DNA of 56,647 nucleotides from an uncultured Gammaproteobacteria bacterium (GTDB lineage: Bacteria > Pseudomonadota > Gammaproteobacteria > Magnimaribacterales > Magnimaribacteraceae): NCBI GenBank assembly GCA_913045055.1, contig CAJWPI010000009.1:1-56647 (forward strand), written 5' to 3'. Numbering within the stretch: the stretch's first letter is position 1; each line of letters starts with the position of its first letter. This document shows positions 35,826 through 43,863 of the stretch, in pieces. Made by a program: the position numbers and the translations under genes. The notes beneath the pieces were generated by a model that saw only the letters and a program-made list of their open reading frames with translations, ran no database searches and was not told the DNA's origin.

Positions 35826-36728
35826 ATTGATAGGTTTTTTATCTCTAAATATACTTAATGGCAGCATAAAAAAAGGCCATAGCCTATGATATTTATTAGG
35901 AAATATTCTTTGTGAAAGTTCCAGAAGTTTTGAGTCTAAACCGATAAAAATTCTTCTTTTATTTTTCTTAACACCTTTTAATATTATTTGGGCTGCTTTA
36001 CTTGGATGCATTCCGCCTTCTTTAAATACATCAGCCATCTCTTTAATGCTCTGTGGTCGTTTGCTAGCAAAAAAGCCTGTTCTATCACTTCCTTCTTTTT
36101 CTAAAGTTTTCTTGTATTCCTCTTCATCCATTCTTGAATTTGAAACTATATTAGTTCCCACATGACCTGGATGAACACTATGAATTTGCAGGTTTTTATT
36201 AGTTTCAGCCATTTCTAAAGCTAAACTCTCTGTGAATCCTCTAACTGCAAATTTGGTAGCATGATAAACAGTCTGACCAGGAACTGCTACCATCCCAAAA
36301 ATTGAAGAAGTGTTAATGATTGCAGCTTCAGGACGATCAATGAGGTAAGGAATAAAGGCTCTGGTGCTGTTAATTACTCCATGCAAGTTAATGTTCATTA
36401 CCCAATCCCAATTTTTTTCTTGCATATCTTTAAAATGTGATCCTGTCGATACCCCTGCATTATTGAAAACCATATCCACCTGGCCATGAGTTTCAATTAC
36501 TTTTTGAGGTAGAGCTTCAACAGCATCTTTATCGGCTACATCTAAAAGAATAGAGGAAACAGATACATTATATTTTCTAAGCATCTCATTAGTTTGATCT
36601 AAGGTTTCTTGATTAACATCACATATTGTTAGGTGAGCGCCTTCCTTAGCAAGTAAAAGAGCTAAATATCTACCCATACCGGAACCTGCCCCAGTTATAA
36701 CAGCTACTTTATCTCTAAAAGTTTTCAT
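35814..36728 (-). CDS. short-chain dehydrogenase/reductase
   Basis: The 304-residue SDR has TGAGSGMG (13-20), NNAG and the catalytic YHATK. It is longer than a minimal SDR by a C-terminal tail rich in aromatic and basic residues (SQRIFPNKYHRLWPFFMLP), likely membrane-associated and similar to the tail of the SDR at 25139. It is the last gene of gpsA-DUF4389-GST-SDR, two bases after GST. It could serve a hydroxyacyl/ketoacyl step for the neighbouring lva-like genes, but operon structure ties it to the other side. Confidence 0.83.
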   Translation of the reverse strand: MKTFRDKVAVITGAGSGMGRYLALLLAKEGAHLTICDVNQETLDQTNEMLRKYNVSVSSILLDVADKDAVEALPQKVIETHGQVDMVFNNAGVSTGSHFKDMQEKNWDWVMNINLHGVINSTRAFIPYLIDRPEAAIINTSSIFGMVAVPGQTVYHATKFAVRGFTESLALEMAETNKNLQIHSVHPGHVGTNIVSNSRMDEEEYKKTLEKEGSDRTGFFASKRPQSIKEMADVFKEGGMHPSKAAQIILKGVKKNKRRIFIGLDSKLLELSQRIFPNKYHRLWPFFMLPLSIFRDKKPINSLD

Positions 36729-36730
36729 AA

Positions 36731-37408
36731 TTATTTTTGAAGAATTTTTCTAGCGGCCTTTTTTATTTCTTCAGCTTGCTCTTCAGAAGGAACCACTCTT
36801 TTAACAGGCACATCCAAACCAGCCTGAAAAGCAGGTCTATCATTACAGCGTTCTAGCCAAGCAGTTAGATTCTTCAAATCTTTTATTTCAACTCCTGACC
36901 ATTCATGAATATTTACCCAAGGAAAGCTAGCAAAATCAGCTATAGATAAATCTCCGCAAATGAAATTCTTGCTTTCTAATTGCTTATCTAAAACTTGATA
37001 CAGTCTTTTAGTTTCATTTTGATACCTATCTATAACCGACTGAATTTCTTCGGGAAAATAACGAAAAAAGACATTTGCTTGTCCTTGCATAGGACCTATT
37101 CCACTCATCTGAAACATAACCCACTGGATTACTTCCGAGCGTAATTTAGATTCAGAAGGTAAAAACTTACCTGTTATTTCAGATAAATAAAGCAGAATTG
37201 CTCCAGACTCAAAAACTGCAAAATTATCTTTATCAGTATCTACAATAGCTGGAATTCGTCCATTGGGGCATATAGATAAGAAATCTTCTGTTTTCTGTTC
37301 ATTGTTCATGAGATCTATGGGCTTAACCTCATAATCTAAGCCCATTTCTTCTAGTGCAATGCTTATCTTGTGCCCATTAGGAGTTGGAGACGTGTAAAGT
37401 TCTATCAT
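36731..37408 (-). CDS. glutathione S-transferase
   Basis: The 225-residue protein has the thioredoxin-fold N-domain with [19 protein letters not shown] (5-23) and the cis-Pro segment GRIPAIVD, followed by ESGAILLYL. The helical C-domain includes [14 protein letters not shown], the usual GST folding motif. The start resembles YghU/Nu-class-like GSTs (TSPTPNG). It would conjugate or reduce substrates with glutathione. It is packed in the gpsA operon with gaps of two or three bases. Confidence 0.88.
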   Translation of the reverse strand: MIELYTSPTPNGHKISIALEEMGLDYEVKPIDLMNNEQKTEDFLSICPNGRIPAIVDTDKDNFAVFESGAILLYLSEITGKFLPSESKLRSEVIQWVMFQMSGIGPMQGQANVFFRYFPEEIQSVIDRYQNETKRLYQVLDKQLESKNFICGDLSIADFASFPWVNIHEWSGVEIKDLKNLTAWLERCNDRPAFQAGLDVPVKRVVPSEEQAEEIKKAARKILQK

Positions 37409-37411
37409 TTA

Positions 37412-37723
37412 TTACTTTTTTATTGAGGGAAACTCGCTAAAAGGAAAGGGTTTCTCTTGTTCTTGATAAGTAACAAAATTGATTATCTGAACCATATAGA
37501 CTCTAAAGCCTGCTCCAAGCTTTGATAAATTAGAATTTGGGCTATTAGTAAAAAGATTAAAAAGAAATTGAAGAATAGCTACAAGCCATAAAACAACGTA
37601 AGCCCAGGTATAAATAAATAAGAAGAGAAGAACAAAAAGCAGCCTTAACCATTTTCCCTGCTTAAAGACATTCTCTTTAATTTCTTCTGTATTTATTTTT
37701 TCTTCTTCTTTAACTTTATTCAT
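37412..37723 (-). CDS. DUF4389 membrane protein
   Basis: The 103-residue protein has a charged N-terminus (residues 1-22), a long hydrophobic segment (about 25-60: LLFVLLFLFIYTWAY...), then GAGFRVYMVQIINFVTYQEQEKPFPF, the conserved-looking part of DUF4389. Function is unknown; the family is widespread in gammaproteobacteria as a small inner-membrane protein. It lies one base after gpsA and three before GST. Confidence 0.75.
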   Translation of the reverse strand: MNKVKEEEKINTEEIKENVFKQGKWLRLLFVLLFLFIYTWAYVVLWLVAILQFLFNLFTNSPNSNLSKLGAGFRVYMVQIINFVTYQEQEKPFPFSEFPSIKK

Positions 37724-37724
37724 T

Positions 37725-38750
37725 TCAAACCTTCCTAGAGAATTCTACATCTTTACCTTGATTGGTACCTAAAACTTTTTCCATTGAATTGCCAAGAGGT
37801 TCTTCTTCGAAGATTATTTTATAAAGAGCTTCAACTATAGGCATCTCTACTTTTTGTTTTCTTGATTCCTCCCAAACAACCTTTAAAGTTTTAATTCCTT
37901 CGGCAGTCTGTCCAGTTATTTTTTTTGCTTCCTCTACTGAAGAACCTCTGCCTATTAATTTACCTATTTGATGGTTTCTGCTTAAAGGGGAGGCGCAAGT
38001 AGTTATTAAGTCGCCTACGCCTGATAATCCTAAGAATGTCATAGGGTCAGATCCCAACTTTACAGCAAACCTGCTCATTTCTGCTAAGCCCCGTGTCATA
38101 ATCATCCCGACTGTATTCTCTCCAGCATTTAAACCGTCTGCCATTCCACAAGCAATTGCATATATATTCTTTAAAGCACCGCCAAGCTCTACACCAAAAG
38201 GATCTGTGTTTGTATAGACTCTAAAACTATCAGTTGAAAAAATATCAGTAAAATCTGAATTTAACTTCTCATAGTTACTGGCTATTACAGTACCAGTTAA
38301 TTGCCCCTTAGATATTTCGTTTGCTAAATTAGGACCACTAAGCACTCCAGTGGCTAATTCTTTGTTTAATTCCTCTACAAGGACCTGGCTCATTAATTTA
38401 AATCCCTCAGGCTCTACACCTTTAGTTGCACTTACTAAATAAGCATTTGGTTTTATAAACTCTTTTGACTTTACAACGACATCTCTAAACGAGTCGCTTG
38501 GAATGCAAAAAATAATTAAATCTGAGTTGGATATGTCCTCAATATCAGTAGTGGCTTTCAAATTTTCTTGAAGCTTGTAACCAGGTAAGTACTTATTATT
38601 CTCTTTCTTTGTATTTATTTCTTGAGCTATGTTCTTATCTCTCATCCAAAGAAGAGTTTCAATTCCTTGCTTGCAACTCAAGTTAGAGAGAATGGTGCCC
38701 CAACTTCCACCCCCTAAGACAGATATTTGCTTTATACTCATAAACTTCAT
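37725..38750 (-). CDS. gpsA: glycerol-3-phosphate dehydrogenase [NAD(P)+]
   Basis: The 341-residue enzyme reduces dihydroxyacetone phosphate to glycerol 3-phosphate for phospholipid synthesis. It has SVLGGGSWGT (10-19), the segment VSATKGVEPEG, GVLSGPNLANEI and ELGGALKNIYAIACGMADG with the catalytic Lys. Start at ATG 38750; a second Met three codons later is possible. No clear ribosome site; a hairpin (38757-38779) lies directly upstream. Confidence 0.94.
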   Translation of the reverse strand: MKFMSIKQISVLGGGSWGTILSNLSCKQGIETLLWMRDKNIAQEINTKKENNKYLPGYKLQENLKATTDIEDISNSDLIIFCIPSDSFRDVVVKSKEFIKPNAYLVSATKGVEPEGFKLMSQVLVEELNKELATGVLSGPNLANEISKGQLTGTVIASNYEKLNSDFTDIFSTDSFRVYTNTDPFGVELGGALKNIYAIACGMADGLNAGENTVGMIMTRGLAEMSRFAVKLGSDPMTFLGLSGVGDLITTCASPLSRNHQIGKLIGRGSSVEEAKKITGQTAEGIKTLKVVWEESRKQKVEMPIVEALYKIIFEEEPLGNSMEKVLGTNQGKDVEFSRKV

Positions 38751-38756
38751 TATAAA

Positions 38757-38779
38757 AGGAAGCTTTAAATATGCTTCCT
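38757..38779 (-). repeat. hairpin in gpsA leader
   Basis: AGGAAGC (38757-38763) and GCTTCCT (38773-38779) form a 7-bp stem with a 9-base loop, six bases before the gpsA ATG. On the minus strand a short TTTT follows. It could be a weak attenuator or a translation-control stem. Confidence 0.4.
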
Positions 38780-38831
38780 AAAATTTAAGTTAATAATAGT
38801 TATCCAGTTTAAGTATAAAAAGCTTTTTAGT

Positions 38832-40235
38832 ATGGAAAATAAAAAAATAATAAATTCTGAAGAAATAAAACACTATATTCAGCAAGAAAAAATTCAATAT
38901 ATAAAAGTAGGGATAACAGATGTAGATGGTGTTTTAAGAGGAAAATATATGCATTCAGAAAAATTCATGAAAGCTTTAGAGGAGGGCTTCGGTTTTTGTG
39001 ATGTTATCTTTGGATGGGATCTTCATGATGAACTGTATATTTTTAGAGAATCAAAAGATTGCAGCCCTTTTACAGGATGGCATACAGGTTTCCCCGATAC
39101 TAAAATAAGAATCATTTTTAACTCAATGCGTGAAATTCCTTTTGAGGAGAGAACCCCTCTCTTTCTTTCTGAACTGGAAAGTCCCGCCCTCTGTCCTAGG
39201 GGAGTTCTAAAAAAAGTCTTAGAAAGGCTAAAAGAAAAAGGTTTTCTGGCGAGGGCAGCTCTTGAATATGAATTCTTTCTATTTAATGAAACATCAAGAA
39301 CTATAGAAGAAAAAGAATTTAAGAATCTAGAAAACTATACTCCCGGTATGTTTGGGTACTCCATATTAAGAAATTCTGTTAAATCAGACTTTTTTCAAGA
39401 TATTCTTTCTATGTGTTCTTCCATGGATATGTCTCTGGAAGGTCTGCATACAGAAACTGGTCCAGGAGTAATAGAAGCAGCGATTTCAGTAGATGAGGCT
39501 TTACTAGCAGCAGATAAGGCTACTATTTTTAAAACTTTCATGAAAGTTTTGGCACAAAAAAATAATTTAATTGCTACCTTTATGGCTAAATGGTCTAAGG
39601 ACTTTCCAGGTCAATCTGGACACATTCATTGTTCTTTAGTAGATCAAAATGGAAACCCTTCATTTAATGATTCTGAAGAGCGAGGTCAGGAACTATTAAA
39701 TTACTTTTTGGGGGGGCTTCAAAGATATATGAGGGAATTTTGTGTTCTTCTTGCTCCAACAGTAAATTCCTATAAAAGATTGTCTCCAGGAGCCTGGGCT
39801 CCTATAAATATGACCTGGGGAACAGAAAATAGAACTGTAGGTTTTAGATTCATAAAAGGTAATCCTTACTCTCAAAGAATAGAAAATAGAATAGCTGGTG
39901 CTGATGCTAATCCGTATTTAGCTATAGCAGCTACAATTGGAGCTGGATTGTTAGGAATAGAAAACAAAATAGAACTTACACCTGAAACAAAGGGAAATGC
40001 ATATTCAAAAAAAGTATCTAAAGACTATAGAGTACCTACAAGCTTGAAAGAAGCTACGATGCTTTTTAAGAGATCTGCTCATGCTAGATCGCTTTTTGGA
40101 GATAATTTCGTTGATCATTTTTCATCAACTAGAGAGTGGGAATATGATCAATATACAAAATATGGAACTCCCTTTAGAAAAGATCCTAAAGAAATCTCGA
40201 AGTGGGAATTATCTCGATATTTTGAAATAATCTAA
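38832..40235 (+). CDS. glutamine synthetase-family ligase (amine glutamylation type)
   Basis: The 467-residue protein has the GS fold: the N-terminal beta-grasp ends with ITDVDGVLRGKYM (28-40). The metal-binding glutamates lie in LEYEFFLF (144-151), with ETGPG (208-212) and Glu215. The ATP site includes GHIHCSL (263-269), and substrate segments are ENRTVGFRF and RIENRIAGADANPYL (349-363). TDVDGVLRGK is typical of GS-like proteins such as gamma-glutamylpolyamine synthetase, not of nitrogen-assimilating GlnA. It probably joins glutamate to an amine. An SDR starts two bases after it. Confidence 0.82.
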   Translation: MENKKIINSEEIKHYIQQEKIQYIKVGITDVDGVLRGKYMHSEKFMKALEEGFGFCDVIFGWDLHDELYIFRESKDCSPFTGWHTGFPDTKIRIIFNSMREIPFEERTPLFLSELESPALCPRGVLKKVLERLKEKGFLARAALEYEFFLFNETSRTIEEKEFKNLENYTPGMFGYSILRNSVKSDFFQDILSMCSSMDMSLEGLHTETGPGVIEAAISVDEALLAADKATIFKTFMKVLAQKNNLIATFMAKWSKDFPGQSGHIHCSLVDQNGNPSFNDSEERGQELLNYFLGGLQRYMREFCVLLAPTVNSYKRLSPGAWAPINMTWGTENRTVGFRFIKGNPYSQRIENRIAGADANPYLAIAATIGAGLLGIENKIELTPETKGNAYSKKVSKDYRVPTSLKEATMLFKRSAHARSLFGDNFVDHFSSTREWEYDQYTKYGTPFRKDPKEISKWELSRYFEII

Positions 40236-40237
40236 TA

Positions 40238-41002
40238 ATGTCTTCAAAAGAATTGTTTAACTTAGAAGGAAAAGTGGCACTCGTTACAGGGGCTTCTTCT
40301 GGCTTGGGTAGTCACTTTGCAGAAACCCTTTCTAATGCAGGTGCAAAGATAATCCTAGCAGCCAGAAGAACAGAGGAACTTAAGAAGATTCAAAGTAATC
40401 TTTCACAAGAATCTTTTGTAATTGAATTAGATGTTAATGACAAAGATAGCGTTTTAGATTTACTAAAAGAAGTACAAATTCTTGAAAAGAAAATAGATAT
40501 CTTGGTAAATAATGCAGGAATTTCAGACCCTAAAAAATTTAAAGAAATGTCAGAAGAAAGCTGGCTAAGAATTATTGAGACTAACCTAAATGGAGCATTC
40601 AGAGTTGCTAAATATGTAGCAGATTCGATGATAAATAGTAAGACAAAAGGAAGTATTATTAATATTGCTTCTATACTTGGTTTAAGAGTTGGTCTTAATT
40701 TGACCAGTTACGCTTCAGCCAAAGCAGCTCTCATTCAGCTTACCAAGAGCATGGCTCTAGAGCTTGCCAGATCAGATATAAGGGTCAACGCACTTGCCCC
40801 AGGTTATATACTTACTGATATAAATAAAGATTTCTTTTCTACGAAAGAAGGTAAGGGATATATAAAAAATATTCCCATGCAGAGATTAGGGCTTAAAAGG
40901 GAACTAGATGGTGCCCTGCTATTGTTATCGAGTGATGCTTCAAGTTTTATGACAGGGTCTACTTTAGTGGTAGATGGTGGTCATCTAGTTAATCCTCTCT
41001 AA
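40238..41002 (+). CDS. short-chain dehydrogenase/reductase, FabG-like
   Basis: The 254-residue SDR is canonical: TGASSGLG cofactor loop, NNAG, YASAK active site, and a C-terminal DGGHLVNPL. AARRTEEL after strand 2 suggests NADP(H). It is coupled to the GS-like gene by a two-base gap, so it probably works on the same substrate. Its stop abuts the convergent M48 peptidase gene. Confidence 0.85.
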   Translation: MSSKELFNLEGKVALVTGASSGLGSHFAETLSNAGAKIILAARRTEELKKIQSNLSQESFVIELDVNDKDSVLDLLKEVQILEKKIDILVNNAGISDPKKFKEMSEESWLRIIETNLNGAFRVAKYVADSMINSKTKGSIINIASILGLRVGLNLTSYASAKAALIQLTKSMALELARSDIRVNALAPGYILTDINKDFFSTKEGKGYIKNIPMQRLGLKRELDGALLLLSSDASSFMTGSTLVVDGGHLVNPL

Positions 41003-42448
41003 CTATTCAACAATTTTAATTGTTCTTCCAACGGTAAGTTTACCATTGGGGTAATCTCCATTTAACAATCTTAACTTATCTTCCGGATCAAAGGGTATAG
41101 GACTTCTAAGAGACAAAGAGTTATAAGTGTCTCCTTGATTAACTTTATATGATCTTATTCTGAGAGGTAAAGATAATGGTATTTCTTCATTTTTTAACCT
41201 AGAAAAAGAATTAATTATTTCTACAAAACCTTTATCCAAGCTAGAAAAATCTTTTTCAAAATTCTTTGTTCTTCCAATGAAAGTAAAAACCTTTCTATCT
41301 TTATACACGGCTGCAACCCGAACCCTCTCATTCGCCGAGTAAATTATAGTTTTTGAGGCTTCATAATTATCCAATAAGAGATCTTCTGCTTCATAAATAT
41401 TCTTTGAAAAGTTTCTTTTAAGGTATTCCCTTGGGCTTTCTCTCATATTTTGATCTTCTACCTCTAAGGCAAGATAACCCTCCCCATCTGGTGAACTAAA
41501 AATTAGTCTTCTAGAGGTATTTATTATTTCCCAGTTCTTTGGTGCCTGCAGATGCAAGTCTAATGATGAATGGTAAAAATCTCTGCCCCTTCTAACTCCC
41601 GAAGCTTCGTTGTCTCCAAAAACTAAACCTTCTATTTTGTTAAGGTAATTACCAACGGGGTCTTTTGAAGAATCTTCTTTAAGAACTTCAGCTCTACTTA
41701 TAACTTCTTGAAATCTTTTATCATTCTTGGGATGGGAAGCAAAAACTCCATGATAAGTTTGAGTTTGGCCCCTTCTCTTACTTACTTCTTTTGAATAGAC
41801 CTCTTGATCTTTTAGAACAGAAAGTGTTTTTAACATTCCTTCCGTTGAATAGCCATCTAATGCCATGTATTCTGCACCAAGCTCATCGGCTTGAAGTTCT
41901 AGTTTCCTTCCGTAACCAGCTAAAAAGGCTCCCTTTGCAAGGTTGGTTATATTGTATGCAGTAGAATTACTCTGCCCTCCTACACCCCCAACTATAGTAG
42001 TCAAAATATCAAATAACTGAGATTGAGAGATCTGTTGCACTGAATGCCTGGCCGTTACATGGCCTAGCTCGTGACCTAAAACAGCAGCTAACTCTTCTTC
42101 TGAAGAAAGGTAGGCCATTAATCCTCTATAAATAAATATATATCCTCCAGGTAAAGCAAAAGCATTTACATCTGGGCTATCAAGAACAGTAAATCTATAA
42201 ATTAAATTAGATCTATGACTGTTCTTTGCTAAAGACTCTCCTAAAGCTTGCACATATTGTTGAAGTTCATTGTCTGAATAAACTGGAATCTGCTTCAGTA
42301 CTTCAGCGTTATATCTCTTGCCCATGGCAATCTCTTGGTTTTCACTCATTAGAACAAAATCTTGATTACCAGACACCGGATTAACTGCACAACCGTAATA
42401 TAAAAATGGCAATACAAAAGAACTTAATAAAAGCCAGCTTCTTTTCAT
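41003..42448 (-). CDS. M48-family metallopeptidase lipoprotein (BepA/LoiP-like)
   Basis: I start it at ATG 42448, which overlaps the thioredoxin gene as ATGA and gives a lipoprotein signal MKRSWLLLSSFVLPFLYYGC (Cys20). The upstream in-frame start at 42481 would bury that signal. The 481-residue product has HELGH (126-130) as the zinc site and NAFALPGGYIFIYRGL, a periplasmic M48 hallmark. The C-terminal region (about 435-481) looks LysM-like (KVNQGDTYNSL...KLTVGRTIKIVE). Such proteases act in outer-membrane protein quality control. It is the last gene of the patatin-thioredoxin-M48 operon. Confidence 0.88.
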   Translation of the reverse strand: MKRSWLLLSSFVLPFLYYGCAVNPVSGNQDFVLMSENQEIAMGKRYNAEVLKQIPVYSDNELQQYVQALGESLAKNSHRSNLIYRFTVLDSPDVNAFALPGGYIFIYRGLMAYLSSEEELAAVLGHELGHVTARHSVQQISQSQLFDILTTIVGGVGGQSNSTAYNITNLAKGAFLAGYGRKLELQADELGAEYMALDGYSTEGMLKTLSVLKDQEVYSKEVSKRRGQTQTYHGVFASHPKNDKRFQEVISRAEVLKEDSSKDPVGNYLNKIEGLVFGDNEASGVRRGRDFYHSSLDLHLQAPKNWEIINTSRRLIFSSPDGEGYLALEVEDQNMRESPREYLKRNFSKNIYEAEDLLLDNYEASKTIIYSANERVRVAAVYKDRKVFTFIGRTKNFEKDFSSLDKGFVEIINSFSRLKNEEIPLSLPLRIRSYKVNQGDTYNSLSLRSPIPFDPEDKLRLLNGDYPNGKLTVGRTIKIVE

Positions 42449-42918
42449 TTTAGTAGAGGCCCAAGATTTAATTTTAACCACGCTAAGAGTTCTTCTTTCT
42501 CGACGTTTCTTGCTCGAGCCAACTCTCCATTTTTAGTAGCAAAAGCCATTTCTCCTGAAGAATCAAGGAGAACTAATGAGGGAATGCCTGATTTTACTGG
42601 ATCTCCATATTTTCTTGAGATATCTCTATTGATCTCGTGACTCATCCCCACATCAATAGGTAAAAGTATTAAGTGTTTGTTTAACCATTCTTTGATTTCT
42701 CTTGTTTTAAAAAGTCGAGCTAATTGTCTGCAATCAGGACAATAGTTAGCTCCAAAATCTAATAATAAGTAAGAATTTTTTTTCTTTGCCTCTAAGAGAC
42801 TAAGTGATAGTTCTTTCTTTGCGTCCACACCCTCAATGTAAAAAGTCTCTTGGTCACCAAAGGATTGATGAGAGAAAGAAATAAAGCAAATGAGAAATAG
42901 AATTTTAAAATAATTCAT
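42445..42918 (-). CDS. periplasmic thioredoxin-fold protein
   Basis: The 157-residue protein has a signal peptide (ILFLICFISFSHQSFG) and a thioredoxin-like domain with active site CPDC (Cys60, Cys63) in LDFGANYCPDCRQL. It resembles the thioredoxin_7/DUF255-like group. It should reduce or isomerise disulfides in the periplasm. It is coupled to the M48 gene by a four-base overlap and follows the patatin gene by four bases. Confidence 0.83.
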   Translation of the reverse strand: MNYFKILFLICFISFSHQSFGDQETFYIEGVDAKKELSLSLLEAKKKNSYLLLDFGANYCPDCRQLARLFKTREIKEWLNKHLILLPIDVGMSHEINRDISRKYGDPVKSGIPSLVLLDSSGEMAFATKNGELARARNVEKEELLAWLKLNLGPLLK

Positions 42919-42922
42919 ATCA

Positions 42923-43810
42923 TTAGTTTAATAGCCTCAAAGTAGAATCTCCAAAGTTTTTCCACCATGACTCGCCCATTTCCTTTATTTTCTTTAAATT
43001 AGAACTACTCTTATCATCAAGTCTCCTATTAACTGAGCCTATAGCTGAGTTTACTCTTAAATACTCTTGTCCAATCAACCCCTCAGCAAGTTCATGGTCA
43101 AGACTACTCTCCAGCATCAATCCAAAAAGATCATGCATTACCCATCCAATCAAACCCCATTTTTGTGAGGCTTTCCCTTTTAAAGGCCTTTTATTTAGAC
43201 CAGTGCCAATACTTAGTATCTTTATTTGGTGATCTGGATAAAGTTTCTTAGCCTCAACATAACCATGCAGAACAGGATGATTAGCAACTATCCCTCCATC
43301 AATAAGATATCTTTCTCCTACTTTAGCAGTAGGGAAGTATATTGGGGCTGCACTAGTAGCATTTCCAGCATCGACTGCAGAAACTTCAGGATGATCATAA
43401 GAAGTTAAAAGAACAGGGCTTCTAGCTTCTATATCATAGCTTGTTACAACTACGGGTTTTTTAGCATCCCCTAAACATAACTTTCCAAAGTAATTATCTA
43501 ATACTTTTCTCTTTCCTATACCGTCATATTTTGAACTCATTTGCATTAACCCCAAAGCATTATCCCATCTAGAATTGTCCATAATTTTATTAAGATTTCT
43601 TTGGGACCAAAGATCGGTTAATTCTTCTGAGTTCATACCCTTCAAAGCTAAACCCATAGCTATTATGGCTCCTGCTGAAGTGCCAATAAAGAAATCAAAT
43701 TTTTCTGATAAAGCAATAGAAAGCTTTTCTTCTAATCTCTTTAAAAAAACCACTGTAGCAACTGCTCTAACCCCTCCTCCATCCAATGACAATAAATATT
43801 TAGTTTTCAT
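42923..43810 (-). CDS. patatin-like phospholipase
   Basis: The 295-residue lipid acyl hydrolase has the oxyanion loop SLDGGGVRAV (8-17), nucleophile Ser45 in GTSAGA and the catalytic Asp171 in LIDGGIVANHP. No signal peptide is visible, so it may act in the cytoplasm or be exported by another route. It is the first gene of the patatin-thioredoxin-M48 operon and is divergent from the second TonB receptor. Confidence 0.9.
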   Translation of the reverse strand: MKTKYLLSLDGGGVRAVATVVFLKRLEEKLSIALSEKFDFFIGTSAGAIIAMGLALKGMNSEELTDLWSQRNLNKIMDNSRWDNALGLMQMSSKYDGIGKRKVLDNYFGKLCLGDAKKPVVVTSYDIEARSPVLLTSYDHPEVSAVDAGNATSAAPIYFPTAKVGERYLIDGGIVANHPVLHGYVEAKKLYPDHQIKILSIGTGLNKRPLKGKASQKWGLIGWVMHDLFGLMLESSLDHELAEGLIGQEYLRVNSAIGSVNRRLDDKSSSNLKKIKEMGESWWKNFGDSTLRLLN

Positions 43811-43863
43811 AAGTAATTTGTGTAATAATCGAACAATTACATATTTTACAGGGGATTAATTAT

